A program made the position numbers and the translations under genes. The notes below the pieces were generated by a model that saw only the letters and a list, made by a program, of their open reading frames with translations, did no database searches and was not told where the DNA came from. From the NCBI RefSeq assembly GCF_000270305.1, contig NC_015737.1, positions 554,501 through 618,500 on the forward strand: 64,000 nt of DNA. The letters are read 5' to 3'. The stretch is from Clostridium sp. SY8519. GTDB lineage: Bacteria; Bacillota; Clostridia; Lachnospirales; Lachnospiraceae. Positions 32,610 through 43,562 of the stretch are shown piece after piece. Every line of letters starts with the position of its first letter. Within the stretch, counting starts at the first letter, position 1.

Positions 32610-32634
32610 AAAAAAAACGGCACATCCATGTGCC
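32610..32634 (-). terminator. riboswitch terminator upstream of dapA
   Basis: GGCACATGGATGTGCC hairpin followed by eight T on the minus strand, just after the lysine aptamer. It is the likely expression platform. Confidence 0.85.
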
Positions 32635-32687
32635 TATCTATCAGAATATGACACCGCCTGCAAATGGCGGTATTTCCATAATCCTGC

Positions 32688-32849
32688 GATAGCGCTCCAT
32701 CGATCTCGATGACAGTCACTGAATTATTCATCCAGTGCCCAAGGAATCCCATGACAGGCTGTTATCCTTTCGGCGCTTTCCCCTTTCGAAGAGCTTCTCC
32801 TGCACCTGCTGCATCCGCTCCCCTACTCTTGAATCGCGCGACCTCTATC
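32688..32849 (-). promoter_or_regulatory. lysine riboswitch (L box)
   Basis: The 162-base aptamer opens with GATAGAGGTCGCGCGATTCA followed by AGAGTA and closes with GAGCGCTATC, forming the P1 stem GATAG/CTATC. Internal consensus pieces GGGGAAAGCGCCGAAAGG, CCTTGGGCACTGGAT and GTGACTGTCATC are all in order. Lysine binding should favour the downstream terminator and shut off dapA-dapB (and probably fbp). Confidence 0.93.
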
Positions 32850-32874
32850 CGTTTCTATTAATAAGATATAGTAC

Positions 32875-32903
32875 AGAATATCACCAGGCCGCGCGGCTGT
32901 CAA
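32875..32903 (-). promoter_or_regulatory. promoter of the lysine riboswitch transcript
   Basis: TTGACA, 17-base spacer, TATTCT, just downstream of the corrinoid adenosyltransferase stop. Confidence 0.75.
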
Positions 32904-32909
32904 CCCGGA

Positions 32910-33410
32910 TTATTCCACATCCTGTCCGTCCTGCCGGCAGGTTTTCAGTTCATAGACACAGGGGATGCGGGATTTTAACGCCTCATCCAGCTTCTGCCCC
33001 GTCACAATCACCTGCATGTGCTCTTCACCGGAACCGGCCAGTTCCAGCAGCTCATCCGCCGTAATGATTCCATGGTCCACCAGTCCCAGCACTTCATCCA
33101 GGATCAGGATGTCGCACTCGCCGATCTGAAGCACTTTTTTGGCATAATTCAGGCCGTTCTTCATATTCATTACTTCATCGTTCCGGCATTCCGGCGGAAG
33201 CTCTTCAAACAGTTCCTTTGATTTCTGAAAACGAAAACAGCGGATCTCCGGCTCCAGACGGGTCAGATAGTCGAACACTTCGTCATCTCTCTGTTTCAGA
33301 AAACCGATGATGATCACAGACGCGCCCCTGGCAGCCTGCGTCACGGCATAGCCAAGCGCGGCGGCGGTTTTTCCTCTGCCATTGCCGAAATAAGCTCTGA
33401 TATTGCTCAT
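32910..33410 (-). CDS. ATP:corrinoid adenosyltransferase (CobA/BtuR type)
   Basis: Adds the adenosyl group to cob(I)alamin or its precursors; 166 residues. The N-terminal P-loop YFGNGRGKTAAALGYA and the Walker-B-like ILILDEVLGLVDHG are diagnostic of the BtuR/CobO family. The start MSNIRAYFG has a GGCAGGAACC site; an upstream extension of 24 codons is unsupported. No other cobalamin gene is close. Its start region is divergent from the typA promoter. Confidence 0.9.
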   Translation of the reverse strand: MSNIRAYFGNGRGKTAAALGYAVTQAARGASVIIIGFLKQRDDEVFDYLTRLEPEIRCFRFQKSKELFEELPPECRNDEVMNMKNGLNYAKKVLQIGECDILILDEVLGLVDHGIITADELLELAGSGEEHMQVIVTGQKLDEALKSRIPCVYELKTCRQDGQDVE

Positions 33411-33495
33411 GGTTCCTGCCCCCCATATCTCTCCTGCATTCACTGCTCCGGCTAAAGTATCACATTTTGCGCAAAAAGGCAACCGGAAATAAACA

Positions 33496-33523
33496 TTGCC
33501 TTTCTGCAGTTGCGTGATATAAT
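33496..33523 (+). promoter_or_regulatory. promoter of typA
   Basis: TTGCCT, 16-base spacer, TATAAT, leaving a leader of about 130 bases in which no known element was recognised. Confidence 0.7.
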
Positions 33524-33660
33524 AAACCAGTTAGGCAACTGTCTGTCCGGAACTTCCGTCAGGGAGGCACAGCGCTTTTCTGTTCCGGCCCGGACCCGGC
33601 AGCCGCCTGGATTCCAATTGATCAACAATTCCTCAGCAGTCAGGAAAGAAGGTTAACGAT

Positions 33661-35499
33661 ATGATTCAGAAAAGAGAAGATGTAAGGAACATCGCCATCA
33701 TCGCCCATGTCGACCACGGCAAAACCACCCTGGTGGACGAACTGCTCAAGCAGTCCGGCGTGTTCCGTGAAAACCAGGAAGTACAGGAGCGTGTCATGGA
33801 TTCCAATGATATCGAGCGGGAGCGCGGTATCACCATTCTCTCCAAAAACACCGCCGTATTTTATAAAGGCACCAAAATCAACATCATCGACACCCCGGGC
33901 CATGCCGATTTCGGCGGTGAAGTGGAGCGTGTCCTGAAAATGGTCAACGGTGTCGTCCTGGTGGTGGACGCGTTCGAAGGCGCCATGCCCCAGACCAAAT
34001 TTGTACTGATGAAAGCACTGGCCCTGGATCTGCCGGTTATCGTCTGCATCAACAAAATCGACCGTCCGGAAGCCCGCCCCACCGAAGTCGTGGACGAAGT
34101 CCTGGAGCTTTTAATGGATCTGGATGCTTCTGACGAACAGCTGGACTGCCCGTTCCTGTTTGCTTCCGCCAAAAACGGCTACGCAATGCGCAGTCCGGAA
34201 GATGAGCCTAAGGATATGGTTCCTCTTTTTGAAACCATCATTGACCATATCCCGGCACCGGAGGGTGATCCGGATGCCAGCACCCAGGTGCTGATTTCCA
34301 CCATTGACTACAATGAATACGTCGGACGGATCGGCGTCGGCAAAGTAGACAACGGATGCCTCCGGATCAATCAGGACGCTGTCCTGGTCAACCACCACGA
34401 TCCGGACAAACAGAAGAAAGTCCGCATCAGCAAACTGTATGAATTCGACGGATTAAATAAGGTAGAAGTCAAAGAAGCACGGATCGGATCCATTGTGGCA
34501 ATCTCCGGAATTGCCGATATCCACATCGGCGATACCATCTGTGATCCGGAAAACCCGACGGCTATTCCCTTCCAGAAGATTTCGGAACCCACGATTTCCA
34601 TGAATTTCATCGTCAACGACAGTCCCCTGGCCGGCCAGGAGGGAAAATATATTACCTCCCGCCATATCCGCGACCGTCTCTTCCGGGAGCTGAACACCGA
34701 TGTTTCGCTCCGGGTGGAGGAAACCGACAGCCCGGACAGCTTCAAAGTATCCGGCCGCGGGGAACTGCATCTGTCTGTCCTGATTGAAAACATGCGGCGG
34801 GAAGGATTTGAATTTGCCGTCAGCAAAGCAGAAGTTCTCTACCACACCGATGAAAACGGCAAAAAAACCGAACCCATGGAGCTGGCGTATGTGGATGTCC
34901 CGGATGAATTCACCGGCGCGGTCATCGAAAAACTCAGCCAGCGCAAAGGCGAGCTTCTGAACATGGGCAGCATTTCCGGCGGATATACCCGTCTGGAGTT
35001 CCGGATTCCTTCCCGGGGACTCATCGGCTACCGGGGAGAATTCATGACCGACACCAAAGGAAACGGCATCATCAATACTATCTTTGACGGTTACGCCCCC
35101 TACCGCGGCGATATTTCCTACCGCAAGCAGGGTTCCCTGATTGCGTTTGAACCGGGAGAATCCGTCACCTACGGTCTGTTCTCCGCCCAGGACCGCGGTA
35201 CACTGTTCATCGGACCGGGTGAAAAAGTGTACTCCGGTATGGTCATCGGCCAGTGCTCCCGCCAGGAGGATATCGAGTTAAATGTCTGCAAGAAGAAACA
35301 TCTGACCAACACCAGAACTTCCAGCTCCGACGAAGCCCTGACGCTGACTCCTCCGAAAATCCTGAGTCTGGAACAGGCGCTGGATTTCATCGACACCGAC
35401 GAGCTGCTGGAAGTCACACCGCAGAGCCTCCGGATCCGCAAGAAAATCCTGGATCCCACCCTGCGCAAACGTGCCTCTTTCAGCAAAAAGAACTCCTGA
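33661..35499 (+). CDS. typA: ribosome-associated GTPase TypA/BipA
   Basis: Translational GTPase of 612 residues. G1 [19 protein letters not shown], the effector [10 protein letters not shown]3 [15 protein letters not shown] and G4 NKIDRPEA are complete, followed by EF-G-like domains and the BipA-specific C-terminal domain. It acts on the ribosome in stress and assembly. Single gene with own promoter and a long perfect hairpin at its end. Confidence 0.96.
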   Translation: MIQKREDVRNIAIIAHVDHGKTTLVDELLKQSGVFRENQEVQERVMDSNDIERERGITILSKNTAVFYKGTKINIIDTPGHADFGGEVERVLKMVNGVVLVVDAFEGAMPQTKFVLMKALALDLPVIVCINKIDRPEARPTEVVDEVLELLMDLDASDEQLDCPFLFASAKNGYAMRSPEDEPKDMVPLFETIIDHIPAPEGDPDASTQVLISTIDYNEYVGRIGVGKVDNGCLRINQDAVLVNHHDPDKQKKVRISKLYEFDGLNKVEVKEARIGSIVAISGIADIHIGDTICDPENPTAIPFQKISEPTISMNFIVNDSPLAGQEGKYITSRHIRDRLFRELNTDVSLRVEETDSPDSFKVSGRGELHLSVLIENMRREGFEFAVSKAEVLYHTDENGKKTEPMELAYVDVPDEFTGAVIEKLSQRKGELLNMGSISGGYTRLEFRIPSRGLIGYRGEFMTDTKGNGIINTIFDGYAPYRGDISYRKQGSLIAFEPGESVTYGLFSAQDRGTLFIGPGEKVYSGMVIGQCSRQEDIELNVCKKKHLTNTRTSSSDEALTLTPPKILSLEQALDFIDTDELLEVTPQSLRIRKKILDPTLRKRASFSKKNS

Positions 35500-35551
35500 C
35501 GCATGTACGTCTGTCCATCCAGTCTGTCCGGCTGATGCGGACAGAGCCGGA

Positions 35552-35612
35552 AACAGCAGAAAACCGGCGGCGCCGCTTCCTTCTGGAAGCCGGCGCCGCC
35601 GGTTTTCTGCTG
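35552..35612. terminator. long bidirectional terminator between typA and dapL
   Basis: About 28-base arms (CAGCAGAAAACCGGCGGCGC and beyond) around a four-base loop, with a TTTT run on either strand. It separates two convergent genes. Confidence 0.85.
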
Positions 35613-35647
35613 TCTGAAATCATGTTCCATGATTCCGGACGGTTGAT

Positions 35648-36865
35648 TTATTTCATTGCTTTGAACCGTTCCAGGGCTGCCAGCGTATTCTCATACGTAC
35701 CAAACGCGGTCAGCCGGAAGTATCCTTCTCCGCTGGGGCCGAATCCGGATCCCGGTGTACCCACGATGTTTACCTCATTCAGCAGGTAATCGAAGAACTC
35801 CCAGGAAGTCATCTGATCCGGTGTCTTCATCCAGATATACGGCGCGTTGATTCCGCCATAGACCTCAAAGCCCGCATCTGCCAGACCTTTGCGGATGGTG
35901 GCGGCATTCTTCATGTAATAGCCCACCTGTTCTCTGATCTGTGCCTTTCCTTCCGGTGTGTAGACAGCCTCGCCGGCACGCTGTACGATGTACGGCGCTC
36001 CGTTGAATTTAGTCCCGTGGCGGCGTGCCCACATAGCATTCAGAGAAGCGTCGCCGCATTTTAAGTCTTTCGGCACTACCGTGAAGCCAAGACGCACGCC
36101 GGTAAATCCTGCGTTTTTGGAAAAACTGCGGATCTCGATGGCGCAGGTTCTGGCGCCTTCACACTCATAGATCGAATGGGGAACATTTTCTTCTGTAATA
36201 TAAGCCTCATAGGCCGCGTCAAAGATAATCACAGCGCCCACGCGGTTGGCGTAATCCACCCAGTCCTGCAGCTGGTCTTTGGTCAGTGTGGTTCCTGTCG
36301 GGTTGTTCGGCAGGCACAGATAGATCAGGTCCGGTGTTTCCTTCGGGAATTCCGGAACAAAGCCGTTTTCTCTGGTGGTCGGCATGTAAATCACATTGCT
36401 CCAGGTCTCGGTCTCCGCATTGTATACCCCGGTTCTGCCTGCCATTACGTTGGAATCCACATAAACCGGATAAACCGGATCGCATACCGCGATACGGCTG
36501 TCTTCGCTGAAGAGTTCCTGAATATTGCCGGAATCGCTCTTGGCGCCGTCTGATACGAATACTTCGTCTTCGTATACTTCACAGCCTCTGGCTTTATAGT
36601 CATTGGCCACGATCGCGCTTCTCAGGAAATCATAGCCGAGATCCGGCGCGTATCCCCGGAATGTCTCCGCTTTGCCCATCTCATCTACCGCGCCGTGCAG
36701 TGCCTGGATAATCGCGGGCACCAGCGGCTGTGTCACATCGCCGATTCCCAGGCGGATCAGCTCTTTCTCCGGATGCGCCTCCTGATATTCCGCAACTTTT
36801 TTCGCAATTGTACTGAACAGATAGCTTCCCGGAAGCTTCAGATAGTTTTCATTTACCTTGAACAT
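35648..36865 (-). CDS. dapL: LL-diaminopimelate aminotransferase
   Basis: PLP enzyme (405 residues) that converts tetrahydrodipicolinate directly to LL-diaminopimelate, bypassing acylated intermediates. The N-terminal [21 protein letters not shown] and PLP-lysine [15 protein letters not shown] are typical of DapL. AAAGGAG site. With dapA and dapB in the same window this defines the aminotransferase variant of the lysine/peptidoglycan route. It is not in the riboswitch operon and no T-box or L box was seen before it. Confidence 0.95.
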   Translation of the reverse strand: MFKVNENYLKLPGSYLFSTIAKKVAEYQEAHPEKELIRLGIGDVTQPLVPAIIQALHGAVDEMGKAETFRGYAPDLGYDFLRSAIVANDYKARGCEVYEDEVFVSDGAKSDSGNIQELFSEDSRIAVCDPVYPVYVDSNVMAGRTGVYNAETETWSNVIYMPTTRENGFVPEFPKETPDLIYLCLPNNPTGTTLTKDQLQDWVDYANRVGAVIIFDAAYEAYITEENVPHSIYECEGARTCAIEIRSFSKNAGFTGVRLGFTVVPKDLKCGDASLNAMWARRHGTKFNGAPYIVQRAGEAVYTPEGKAQIREQVGYYMKNAATIRKGLADAGFEVYGGINAPYIWMKTPDQMTSWEFFDYLLNEVNIVGTPGSGFGPSGEGYFRLTAFGTYENTLAALERFKAMK

Positions 36866-36931
36866 ACGATTCTCCTTTACTCCGTCCTATTCGTATTTAT
36901 ACGCCACACATCTTAACACAGCTGTTCTGTG

Positions 36932-36965
36932 AAAAAAAGGCATACCGAAAATGTCTACCGGTATA
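36932..36965 (-). terminator. putative terminator after hisA
   Basis: ATACCG / CGGTAT hairpin followed by GCCTTTTTTT on the minus strand, in the hisA-dapL gap. Confidence 0.55.
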
Positions 36966-36995
36966 CAATTATACAATCCCGGCCTTTCCCCTGCC

Positions 36996-37787
36996 TCACG
37001 GTCTGACCACCGGCTCCCTGACTGCCCGAAGCACCTCGTCATAACGCATATTCCCGCCGAAGAGATCCAGGGCGCTGCCAATTGTCACATTGACATGGTT
37101 CTGTCCCAGTTCCTTCAGCCGGGCCAGGTCCCGGAAACTGCCGACACCGCCCGCGTAGGTAACCGGTATCCGGTTCCAGGCGCCAAGCATGGCTGCCAGG
37201 TCTTCTTCGATCCCGGATGCCCTGCCTTCCACATCCACCGCGTGGATCAGGAATTCATCCGCATATTCTGCCAGCCGGTCCAGAAGCTCTGCCGTCACCT
37301 TTTCCCTGGTAAACTTCTGCCAGCGGTCCGTCACGATATAATAGGCGCCGTCTCTTTTCCTGCAGCTTAAATCCAGCACCAGATGCTCTCTGCCTGTGAC
37401 TGCCAGCAGTTTTTCCAGGTTTTCATAATTTACGGTTCCGTCATGAAATACATAGGAAGTGACGATCACATGGCTGGCGCCTGCCTCCAGGAATTCCCGG
37501 GCATTCTCCGGATTGATTCCCCCGCCCGCCTGCAGTCCGCCGGGATAAGCCCGGAGTGCTGCCAGGGCCTGCTGCTTCGTCGCTTCATAATATTCGGAAT
37601 CCTTTCCATTCAGCAGAATAACATGTCCGCCACGGATACCGTCTTTTTTGTAAAAATCCGCAAAAAACACACTGTCCTGCTCCGCGACAAAATTCTCTGC
37701 CGCCCGGTCCCCTTCATCCCGCAGACTGCCGCCTACGATCTGTTTTACTTTCCCATTGTGAATATCAATGCATGGTCGAAATTCCAC
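36996..37787 (-). CDS. hisA: eukaryotic-type ProFAR isomerase (HIS6-like HisA)
   Basis: Histidine-pathway isomerase, 263 residues. The sequence follows the fungal/plant HIS6 branch rather than bacterial HisA: CIDIHNGKVKQIVGGSL, HVIVTSYVF, VLDLSCRKRDGAYYIV, EFLIHAVDVEG, VTYAGGVGS and GSALDLFGGN. The start is GTG at 37787 with AGGAG six bases upstream, matching the conserved N-terminus; the longer open frame has no support. No other his gene is nearby, so it is a stand-alone isomerase gene. Confidence 0.9.
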   Translation of the reverse strand: MEFRPCIDIHNGKVKQIVGGSLRDEGDRAAENFVAEQDSVFFADFYKKDGIRGGHVILLNGKDSEYYEATKQQALAALRAYPGGLQAGGGINPENAREFLEAGASHVIVTSYVFHDGTVNYENLEKLLAVTGREHLVLDLSCRKRDGAYYIVTDRWQKFTREKVTAELLDRLAEYADEFLIHAVDVEGRASGIEEDLAAMLGAWNRIPVTYAGGVGSFRDLARLKELGQNHVNVTIGSALDLFGGNMRYDEVLRAVREPVVRP

Positions 37788-37971
37788 ATCTGTCTCCTGT
37801 TCGTTTTCTGTTTGTTTTTCTCCCATTCTACCGTACCGCCGCGGCATGCGCAAGAGTTCCGTTCCCCGCCGTCTGTCCGCCTGCCGCGGACAGGGTGCCT
37901 CCTTCATGGACTTTTGGAAGATTGCATTATTTTCATAGGAAATGCAAAAAAAGCTTGTCCGATTTTTCCAA

Positions 37972-38000
37972 TTGTTTTCAATAAAAAAACACAGTATACT
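37972..38000 (+). promoter_or_regulatory. promoter of guaB
   Basis: TTGTTT, 17-base spacer, TATACT. The leader to the ATG is about 117 bases; no known riboswitch class was recognised in it. Confidence 0.7.
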
Positions 38001-38111
38001 AGAAGTAATACGAAGCGGACGGATTTTACCTGAATATTCACACAGCCGGACACGAATCATCGTTCCGGCAGAATAAAAAGCCGTCCTTCACTGACTGACA
38101 GGAGAATTTAG

Positions 38112-39581
<1,470 letters not shown>

Positions 39582-39618
39582 TCAGCCGCTGTGCCGATTC
39601 CTTCCCGGATCATAGACA

Positions 39619-39685
39619 GGGGCTGTGAGAAATCACAGCCCCCAAAAATAAAGGGCATGGGAAAAATGATTTTTCCCATGCCCTT
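39619..39685. terminator. two tandem hairpins between guaB and the lipoprotein gene
   Basis: First GGGGCTGTGA / TCACAGCCCC (39619-39642). Second AAGGGCATGGGAAAAA / complement (39651-39685), with T-rich sequence on both sides. They probably terminate both convergent genes. Confidence 0.8.
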
Positions 39686-39736
39686 CGTTATTATTTTATT
39701 TACCTTCGAAATCTTCCGGCCGCCAGAACTGTCGCA

Positions 39737-40372
39737 TTATGAACCGCTGCTGTCTGAGCTGCTGCCCGAACTGCTCCCACTGCCGGAGCTGCTTCCGCTG
39801 CCGGAACTGTTTCCGCTGTCAGGGGCAGTCGGTGCTTTTCCCGATGGTTTTTCCATCTGAATCCCTTCTTTTACCGATTTTACATCATCGCCGTCCATGG
39901 TAATCGTAACATAATCGCCCCTGGCAATATCACTGATATCAACGCTGTCACCCACCGTCACTTTCATCGTTTCATCCGACAGTGTCACCATGTCGCTGGG
40001 ATCCATCGTTCCCGGCGCTTTTCCATCTGTGTTTTTTCCTGATTTTCCGGTATCTGAACTGCTGCTGTCCGAGCTGCTTCCGCTGCCGGAGCTGTTACTG
40101 CTGTCCAAGCTGCCTTCCTTTGCTCCGTTCGGGGCGTCTTTCGGTTTGTTCAGTTTCGCCACCTGGATGGTAATGGTACTGCCGTCAACTTTTGTGACTT
40201 TTCCATACACGGTATCAGAATCCGATGTCTTCTCTGAAGAAGTTTCGCCGGAAGAGGAAGCGGATGTGCCTCCGGATGAGCCGGAAGAGGACGAGGCCGT
40301 TCCACAGCCTGCGGCCAGTATTCCCACCAAAGCGGTACATCCGATGAGAGCAAATGCTTTTTTTAACTTCAT
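39737..40372 (-). CDS. Ser/Gly-rich secreted lipoprotein, function unknown
   Basis: Predicted lipoprotein of 211 residues. The signal MKLKKAFALIGCTALVGILA is followed by the lipobox AAGC (cysteine 23). A Ser-rich linker then leads to a small domain containing VYGKVTKVDGSTITIQVA and, later, VGDSVDISDIARGDYVTITM, which looks like a DUF5666-type beta-barrel split by a second Ser/Gly/Asp tract (about residues 90-110). The C-terminal about 30 residues are almost only Ser, Gly and Asp. GGAGATACC site. Role not known. Confidence 0.7.
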   Translation of the reverse strand: MKLKKAFALIGCTALVGILAAGCGTASSSSGSSGGTSASSSGETSSEKTSDSDTVYGKVTKVDGSTITIQVAKLNKPKDAPNGAKEGSLDSSNSSGSGSSSDSSSSDTGKSGKNTDGKAPGTMDPSDMVTLSDETMKVTVGDSVDISDIARGDYVTITMDGDDVKSVKEGIQMEKPSGKAPTAPDSGNSSGSGSSSGSGSSSGSSSDSSGS

Positions 40373-40520
40373 AGGTATCTCCTTTCCTCACAGGAATGTA
40401 TAATTCCTTCCTGTAATCATGAAATCTATCGGGTGAATGCCTACAAAGTACTACCGGAATATGGAGCAGAAGTGATAAAAGTGTGAGGATTCTGAGAACG
40501 CTCCTTTCCGGTTCCGCCGT

Positions 40521-41486
40521 TTACTGCCCGGCTGACCCGGTCCTTATGGCTGTACGCTCCGGTTCCGGCCGTTGATTGCCCGGCTGATCCGATCTTCCGG
40601 CTGTACACTCCGGTTCCGGCCGGTCTTCCGCCGGCCGACCGTCTGTGCGGTTCCCGGAAGGATCCTCCGGTAACGGATCTGTTTCCGGCTGATTTTCTTT
40701 CAGAAGATTCCGGTATTCCCTGGGAGACCGGTGATAGACCTCCTGAAAGGCGCGGTTAAACGTCCGCTGGCTGCCGAATCCTGACCGCATACAGATATCC
40801 GTAACGGAATCATCGGTATAGGCCAGCAGGCTCAGCGCGTATTCCAGACGGATCTCATTGACATACTGTTTGAAATTCTTGCAGATCACCTTGGAAAATA
40901 CCCGGGACAGGGTATAGGGGCTGACGCCCAGCTCATGTCCGATGCTTTCCAGGGACAGATTGCTCTGAAAATGATCCAGAACATACGCAATCACCTGACA
41001 GAGCAGGCTGTTGTCCTCATTCTGCCCCCGTTTCCGAAGGCCAAGGGAATCCACGCTGCGCTCGATGATAATCGATACAAATGCCTGACCGATAACGGAA
41101 TCTTCCTGTTTCAGCGGATACTCCCGCATGCTGTTCATTGCGTAGCGGATGTCCGGATGCAGGTCCCGGGCCCGGATCACCGGGCCGACGGTCTCATAAG
41201 CCTGTATCATCGGCAGAAACCGCTGCAGGGAAGAGGGAGATGCCCATACAAAAATACCGGAACCGTTCTCCAGTTCAAAGTTCTGGAACGAATGGATCTG
41301 GCCCGGAAACAGGATTGCGAAATCTCCTGCTTCCATATGATAAATCTGCCTGCTGACCGCCAGTTCAAAAGAGCCGCTTTCCACCAGAAAGCACTCCAGG
41401 GAATCGTGCAGATGAGGCGGCGCCTGATGCGGATGCCGGGCCACAACCTCAACTCCCCTTCCTTTTTTTCTGAAAAATGGAATCAT
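40521..41486 (-). CDS. AraC family regulator with cupin domain
   Basis: Regulator of 321 residues. An N-terminal cupin sensor (about 15-90, HQAPPHLHDSLECFLVESG) is followed by two helix-turn-helix motifs of the AraC domain (about 175-275; SIGHELGVSPYTLSRVF and DICMRSGFGSQRTFNRAF). The last about 50 residues form a Pro/Glu/Arg-rich tail containing a duplicated RPEPE(C/R)TA unit. Divergent from the ArsB/NhaD-type transporter across 134 bases, which may be its target. Confidence 0.88.
   Translation of the reverse strand: MIPFFRKKGRGVEVVARHPHQAPPHLHDSLECFLVESGSFELAVSRQIYHMEAGDFAILFPGQIHSFQNFELENGSGIFVWASPSSLQRFLPMIQAYETVGPVIRARDLHPDIRYAMNSMREYPLKQEDSVIGQAFVSIIIERSVDSLGLRKRGQNEDNSLLCQVIAYVLDHFQSNLSLESIGHELGVSPYTLSRVFSKVICKNFKQYVNEIRLEYALSLLAYTDDSVTDICMRSGFGSQRTFNRAFQEVYHRSPREYRNLLKENQPETDPLPEDPSGNRTDGRPAEDRPEPECTAGRSDQPGNQRPEPERTAIRTGSAGQ
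40525..40622. repeat. tandem duplication at the AraC-gene 3' end
   Basis: Two copies of a unit beginning TGCCCGGCTGA and ending TCCGGTTCCGGCCG, starting at 40525 and 40577 (period 52). The copies differ by substitutions and a one-base length change that shifts frame at the end, so one copy ends in the stop codon. Confidence 0.7.
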
Positions 41487-41539
41487 ATCTTCTTCATCTC
41501 CCGCAATTTTTGTCTACTTATTCCCGCCTTTTGGCACGA

Positions 41540-41568
41540 ATTATAGCAATAACAAGCGTAGAATACAA
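41540..41568 (-). promoter_or_regulatory. promoter of the AraC-family gene
   Basis: TTGTAT, 17-base spacer, TATAAT on the minus strand, in the shared gap with the transporter gene. Confidence 0.65.
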
Positions 41569-41620
41569 CAAGATTTTGATAAAACACTTCGTTTATACGA
41601 TAAGGAAAGGACGTGATCCT

Positions 41621-42895
41621 ATGACTCAGGAAATCATTGCCCTCGTGATTTTCATCGTTGTAATCACGCTGATCATCTCAGGCAAAGTCCATGAGACGAC
41701 CGCGGCTTTGGCCGGCGCTGCCGCGCTTCTGATTACACACATCTTTACCATCACAAAGGCAATCTCTTATGTGGACTTTGATACCATCTGTGTCCTTGTG
41801 GGCATGATGATGTTCGTATCTGTAGTCAAGCACTCCGGATTATTTGAATATGTAGCCATTAAATGCGCCAAAATGGCAAAAGGCGATCCCTGGAAAATCA
41901 TGGTTGCCTTCATGATTCTCACCGCAGTCTGCTCTGCGTTTCTGGACAACGTGACTACGGTCCTGCTGGTGGGACCCATGGCAATCATTATTGCCAAAAT
42001 CCTGAAAATCAACCCCATCCCCATGCTGCTGGGACAGATCTTTGCCTCCAACATCGGCGGTACCATGACCATGATCGGCGATCCGCCAAATATCATGATC
42101 GGCAGCGCTGCCCATTTAAGCTTCCTGGACTTCATTGAAAACACCGGCGTTGCCTGCGTTATCGGACTGATCGCAGTCATCTTCGCCATGAAGATCGCCT
42201 ATAAGAAAAAACTCAAGGCTGACGCCAAGGCGATTAAGAAAGTCATGGAGCTGGATGAAAACAAAGCCATCTCTGACAAACGCCTCTTAAAGATCAGCGT
42301 AGTAATGATCCTTCTGATTATCATTGCCTTTTTCTTCCATGACAAACTGGGCATCGAAAGCGGTACTGTAGCGCTGACCGCCGGTGTGGTGATGCTGCTC
42401 ATCGGCCGGCAGGATGTGGAAGAAACGATTCATGATGTGGAATGGCCGACCATCCTGTTTTTCATCGGACTCTTTGTCTGTGTCGGCGGTCTGGAGGCCA
42501 CCGGATTCATTTCACAGCTTGGCAGCCTGATCATGAAAGTATCCGGCGGTCATCTGGTAGCCACCATGCTGATTCTTCTGTGGGCTTCCGCGCTGATTTC
42601 CGCAATTCTGAACAATGTGCCGTTTATCGCCACACTGATTCCGCTGGTTCTCGCCCTCGGACATCAGGGAATGAACATTACCCCTCTGTGGTGGGCAATC
42701 TCCCTGGGCGCTTGTCTGGGCGGCAACGGTACCCAGATCGGAGCTTCCGCAAATGTGGTCTTAAGCGGTATCGCCGGCAAAAACGGCTATCCCATCTCCT
42801 TCTCGCGCTATACCAAAGTCGGAATGCCCGTCATGCTGATCACGATCCTCATTGCCACCGGATTCCTGCTTTTAAAATTCGGTCATTTAAGCTGA
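41621..42895 (+). CDS. ArsB/NhaD-SLC13 superfamily anion/cation transporter
   Basis: Membrane carrier of 424 residues with about eleven hydrophobic segments. The internally repeated motifs SAFLDNVTTVLLVGPMA with GGTMTMIGDPPNIMIG in the first half, and SAILNNVPFIATLIPL with GGNGTQIGASANVV in the second, are hallmarks of the ion-transporter superfamily (arsenite pumps, NhaD, citrate/dicarboxylate carriers). No ars genes are near. Substrate unknown. AAGGAAAGGA site. Divergent from an AraC regulator. Confidence 0.85.
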   Translation: MTQEIIALVIFIVVITLIISGKVHETTAALAGAAALLITHIFTITKAISYVDFDTICVLVGMMMFVSVVKHSGLFEYVAIKCAKMAKGDPWKIMVAFMILTAVCSAFLDNVTTVLLVGPMAIIIAKILKINPIPMLLGQIFASNIGGTMTMIGDPPNIMIGSAAHLSFLDFIENTGVACVIGLIAVIFAMKIAYKKKLKADAKAIKKVMELDENKAISDKRLLKISVVMILLIIIAFFFHDKLGIESGTVALTAGVVMLLIGRQDVEETIHDVEWPTILFFIGLFVCVGGLEATGFISQLGSLIMKVSGGHLVATMLILLWASALISAILNNVPFIATLIPLVLALGHQGMNITPLWWAISLGACLGGNGTQIGASANVVLSGIAGKNGYPISFSRYTKVGMPVMLITILIATGFLLLKFGHLS

Positions 42896-42911
42896 TTTCT
42901 GCCGGAAGGCA

Positions 42912-42956
42912 GAACCGCGGCGGCAGGCCCGGAGGGTCTGCTGCCGGTTCTCCTTG
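42912..42956 (+). terminator. possible terminator after the ArsB/NhaD-type gene
   Basis: Imperfect AACCGCGGCGGCAG / CTGCTGCCGGTT stem with a T-poor tail (CTCCTTGCGG). Confidence 0.4.
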
Positions 42957-43008
42957 CGGATCCCGGCCAATTGTCCTATAGTTTATAATAACAGGGAGGA
43001 ATACAACC

Positions 43009-43560
43009 ATGAAATATACGATAAACCCCATATCCGATGATCTTGTCAATACGGTGGTGCGTCAGCTGGGAGCCATTTCCGTCAAAACAAAAAGCGCCAA
43101 TGTAAATGTCGCCACCTTTCAGCTGTCCGAAAATATACGAATCAAATATAAATACGAAATGAAGGAAGATGAGCCATTCTATCTGCAGCGGATCTCTCCG
43201 TATCCCCTGCTGATCGGCACATGCGAAACCACCGACCAGCTTCTGGCGATGCTGCGCAAAGATCTGAAAATGTTTCAGCGCGCTTACAAAAGCAGCAATT
43301 TTCCTGAGTTTCTGGCCATTATGACCAAACTGACGGAAGCGCGCCGCCGGACAGAAGATCTGTTCCTTCACTACAATATCCCCGCGGAAAGCCTGACACA
43401 GATCGACCAGGATCTTCTGGCGATCTTCCATGGTCTGCGGGACGCCAAACGCAGCGCCGCCCCCATCGCCGAGCCTGTTTTTCCGGATGACGATTTTCTG
43501 ATGGAAGCCCCGGATCCTGCGGATACCGGTGATTCCGTCAGAGAAAGGGAATCAAACTGA
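43009..43560 (+). CDS. hypothetical protein, 183 residues
   Basis: Not recognised. A soluble, charged protein without signal peptide or membrane segment. The first about 75 residues look like a mixed alpha/beta domain (ISVKTKSANVNVATFQLSEN). A helical middle with many Arg/Lys/Glu (about 85-150) and an acidic, proline-containing tail ending DSVRERESN follow. Clear GGGAGG site before the ATG supports expression. Followed directly by a threefold tandem repeat and a hairpin. Confidence 0.7.
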   Translation: MKYTINPISDDLVNTVVRQLGAISVKTKSANVNVATFQLSENIRIKYKYEMKEDEPFYLQRISPYPLLIGTCETTDQLLAMLRKDLKMFQRAYKSSNFPEFLAIMTKLTEARRRTEDLFLHYNIPAESLTQIDQDLLAIFHGLRDAKRSAAPIAEPVFPDDDFLMEAPDPADTGDSVRERESN

Positions 43561-43562
43561 AT

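Noticed and set aside
41621..42895. Arsenite efflux pump ArsB
   Set aside because: Superfamily motifs fit, but no arsR, arsC or arsA is nearby and an AraC regulator is divergent, so a specific arsenite role is not claimed.
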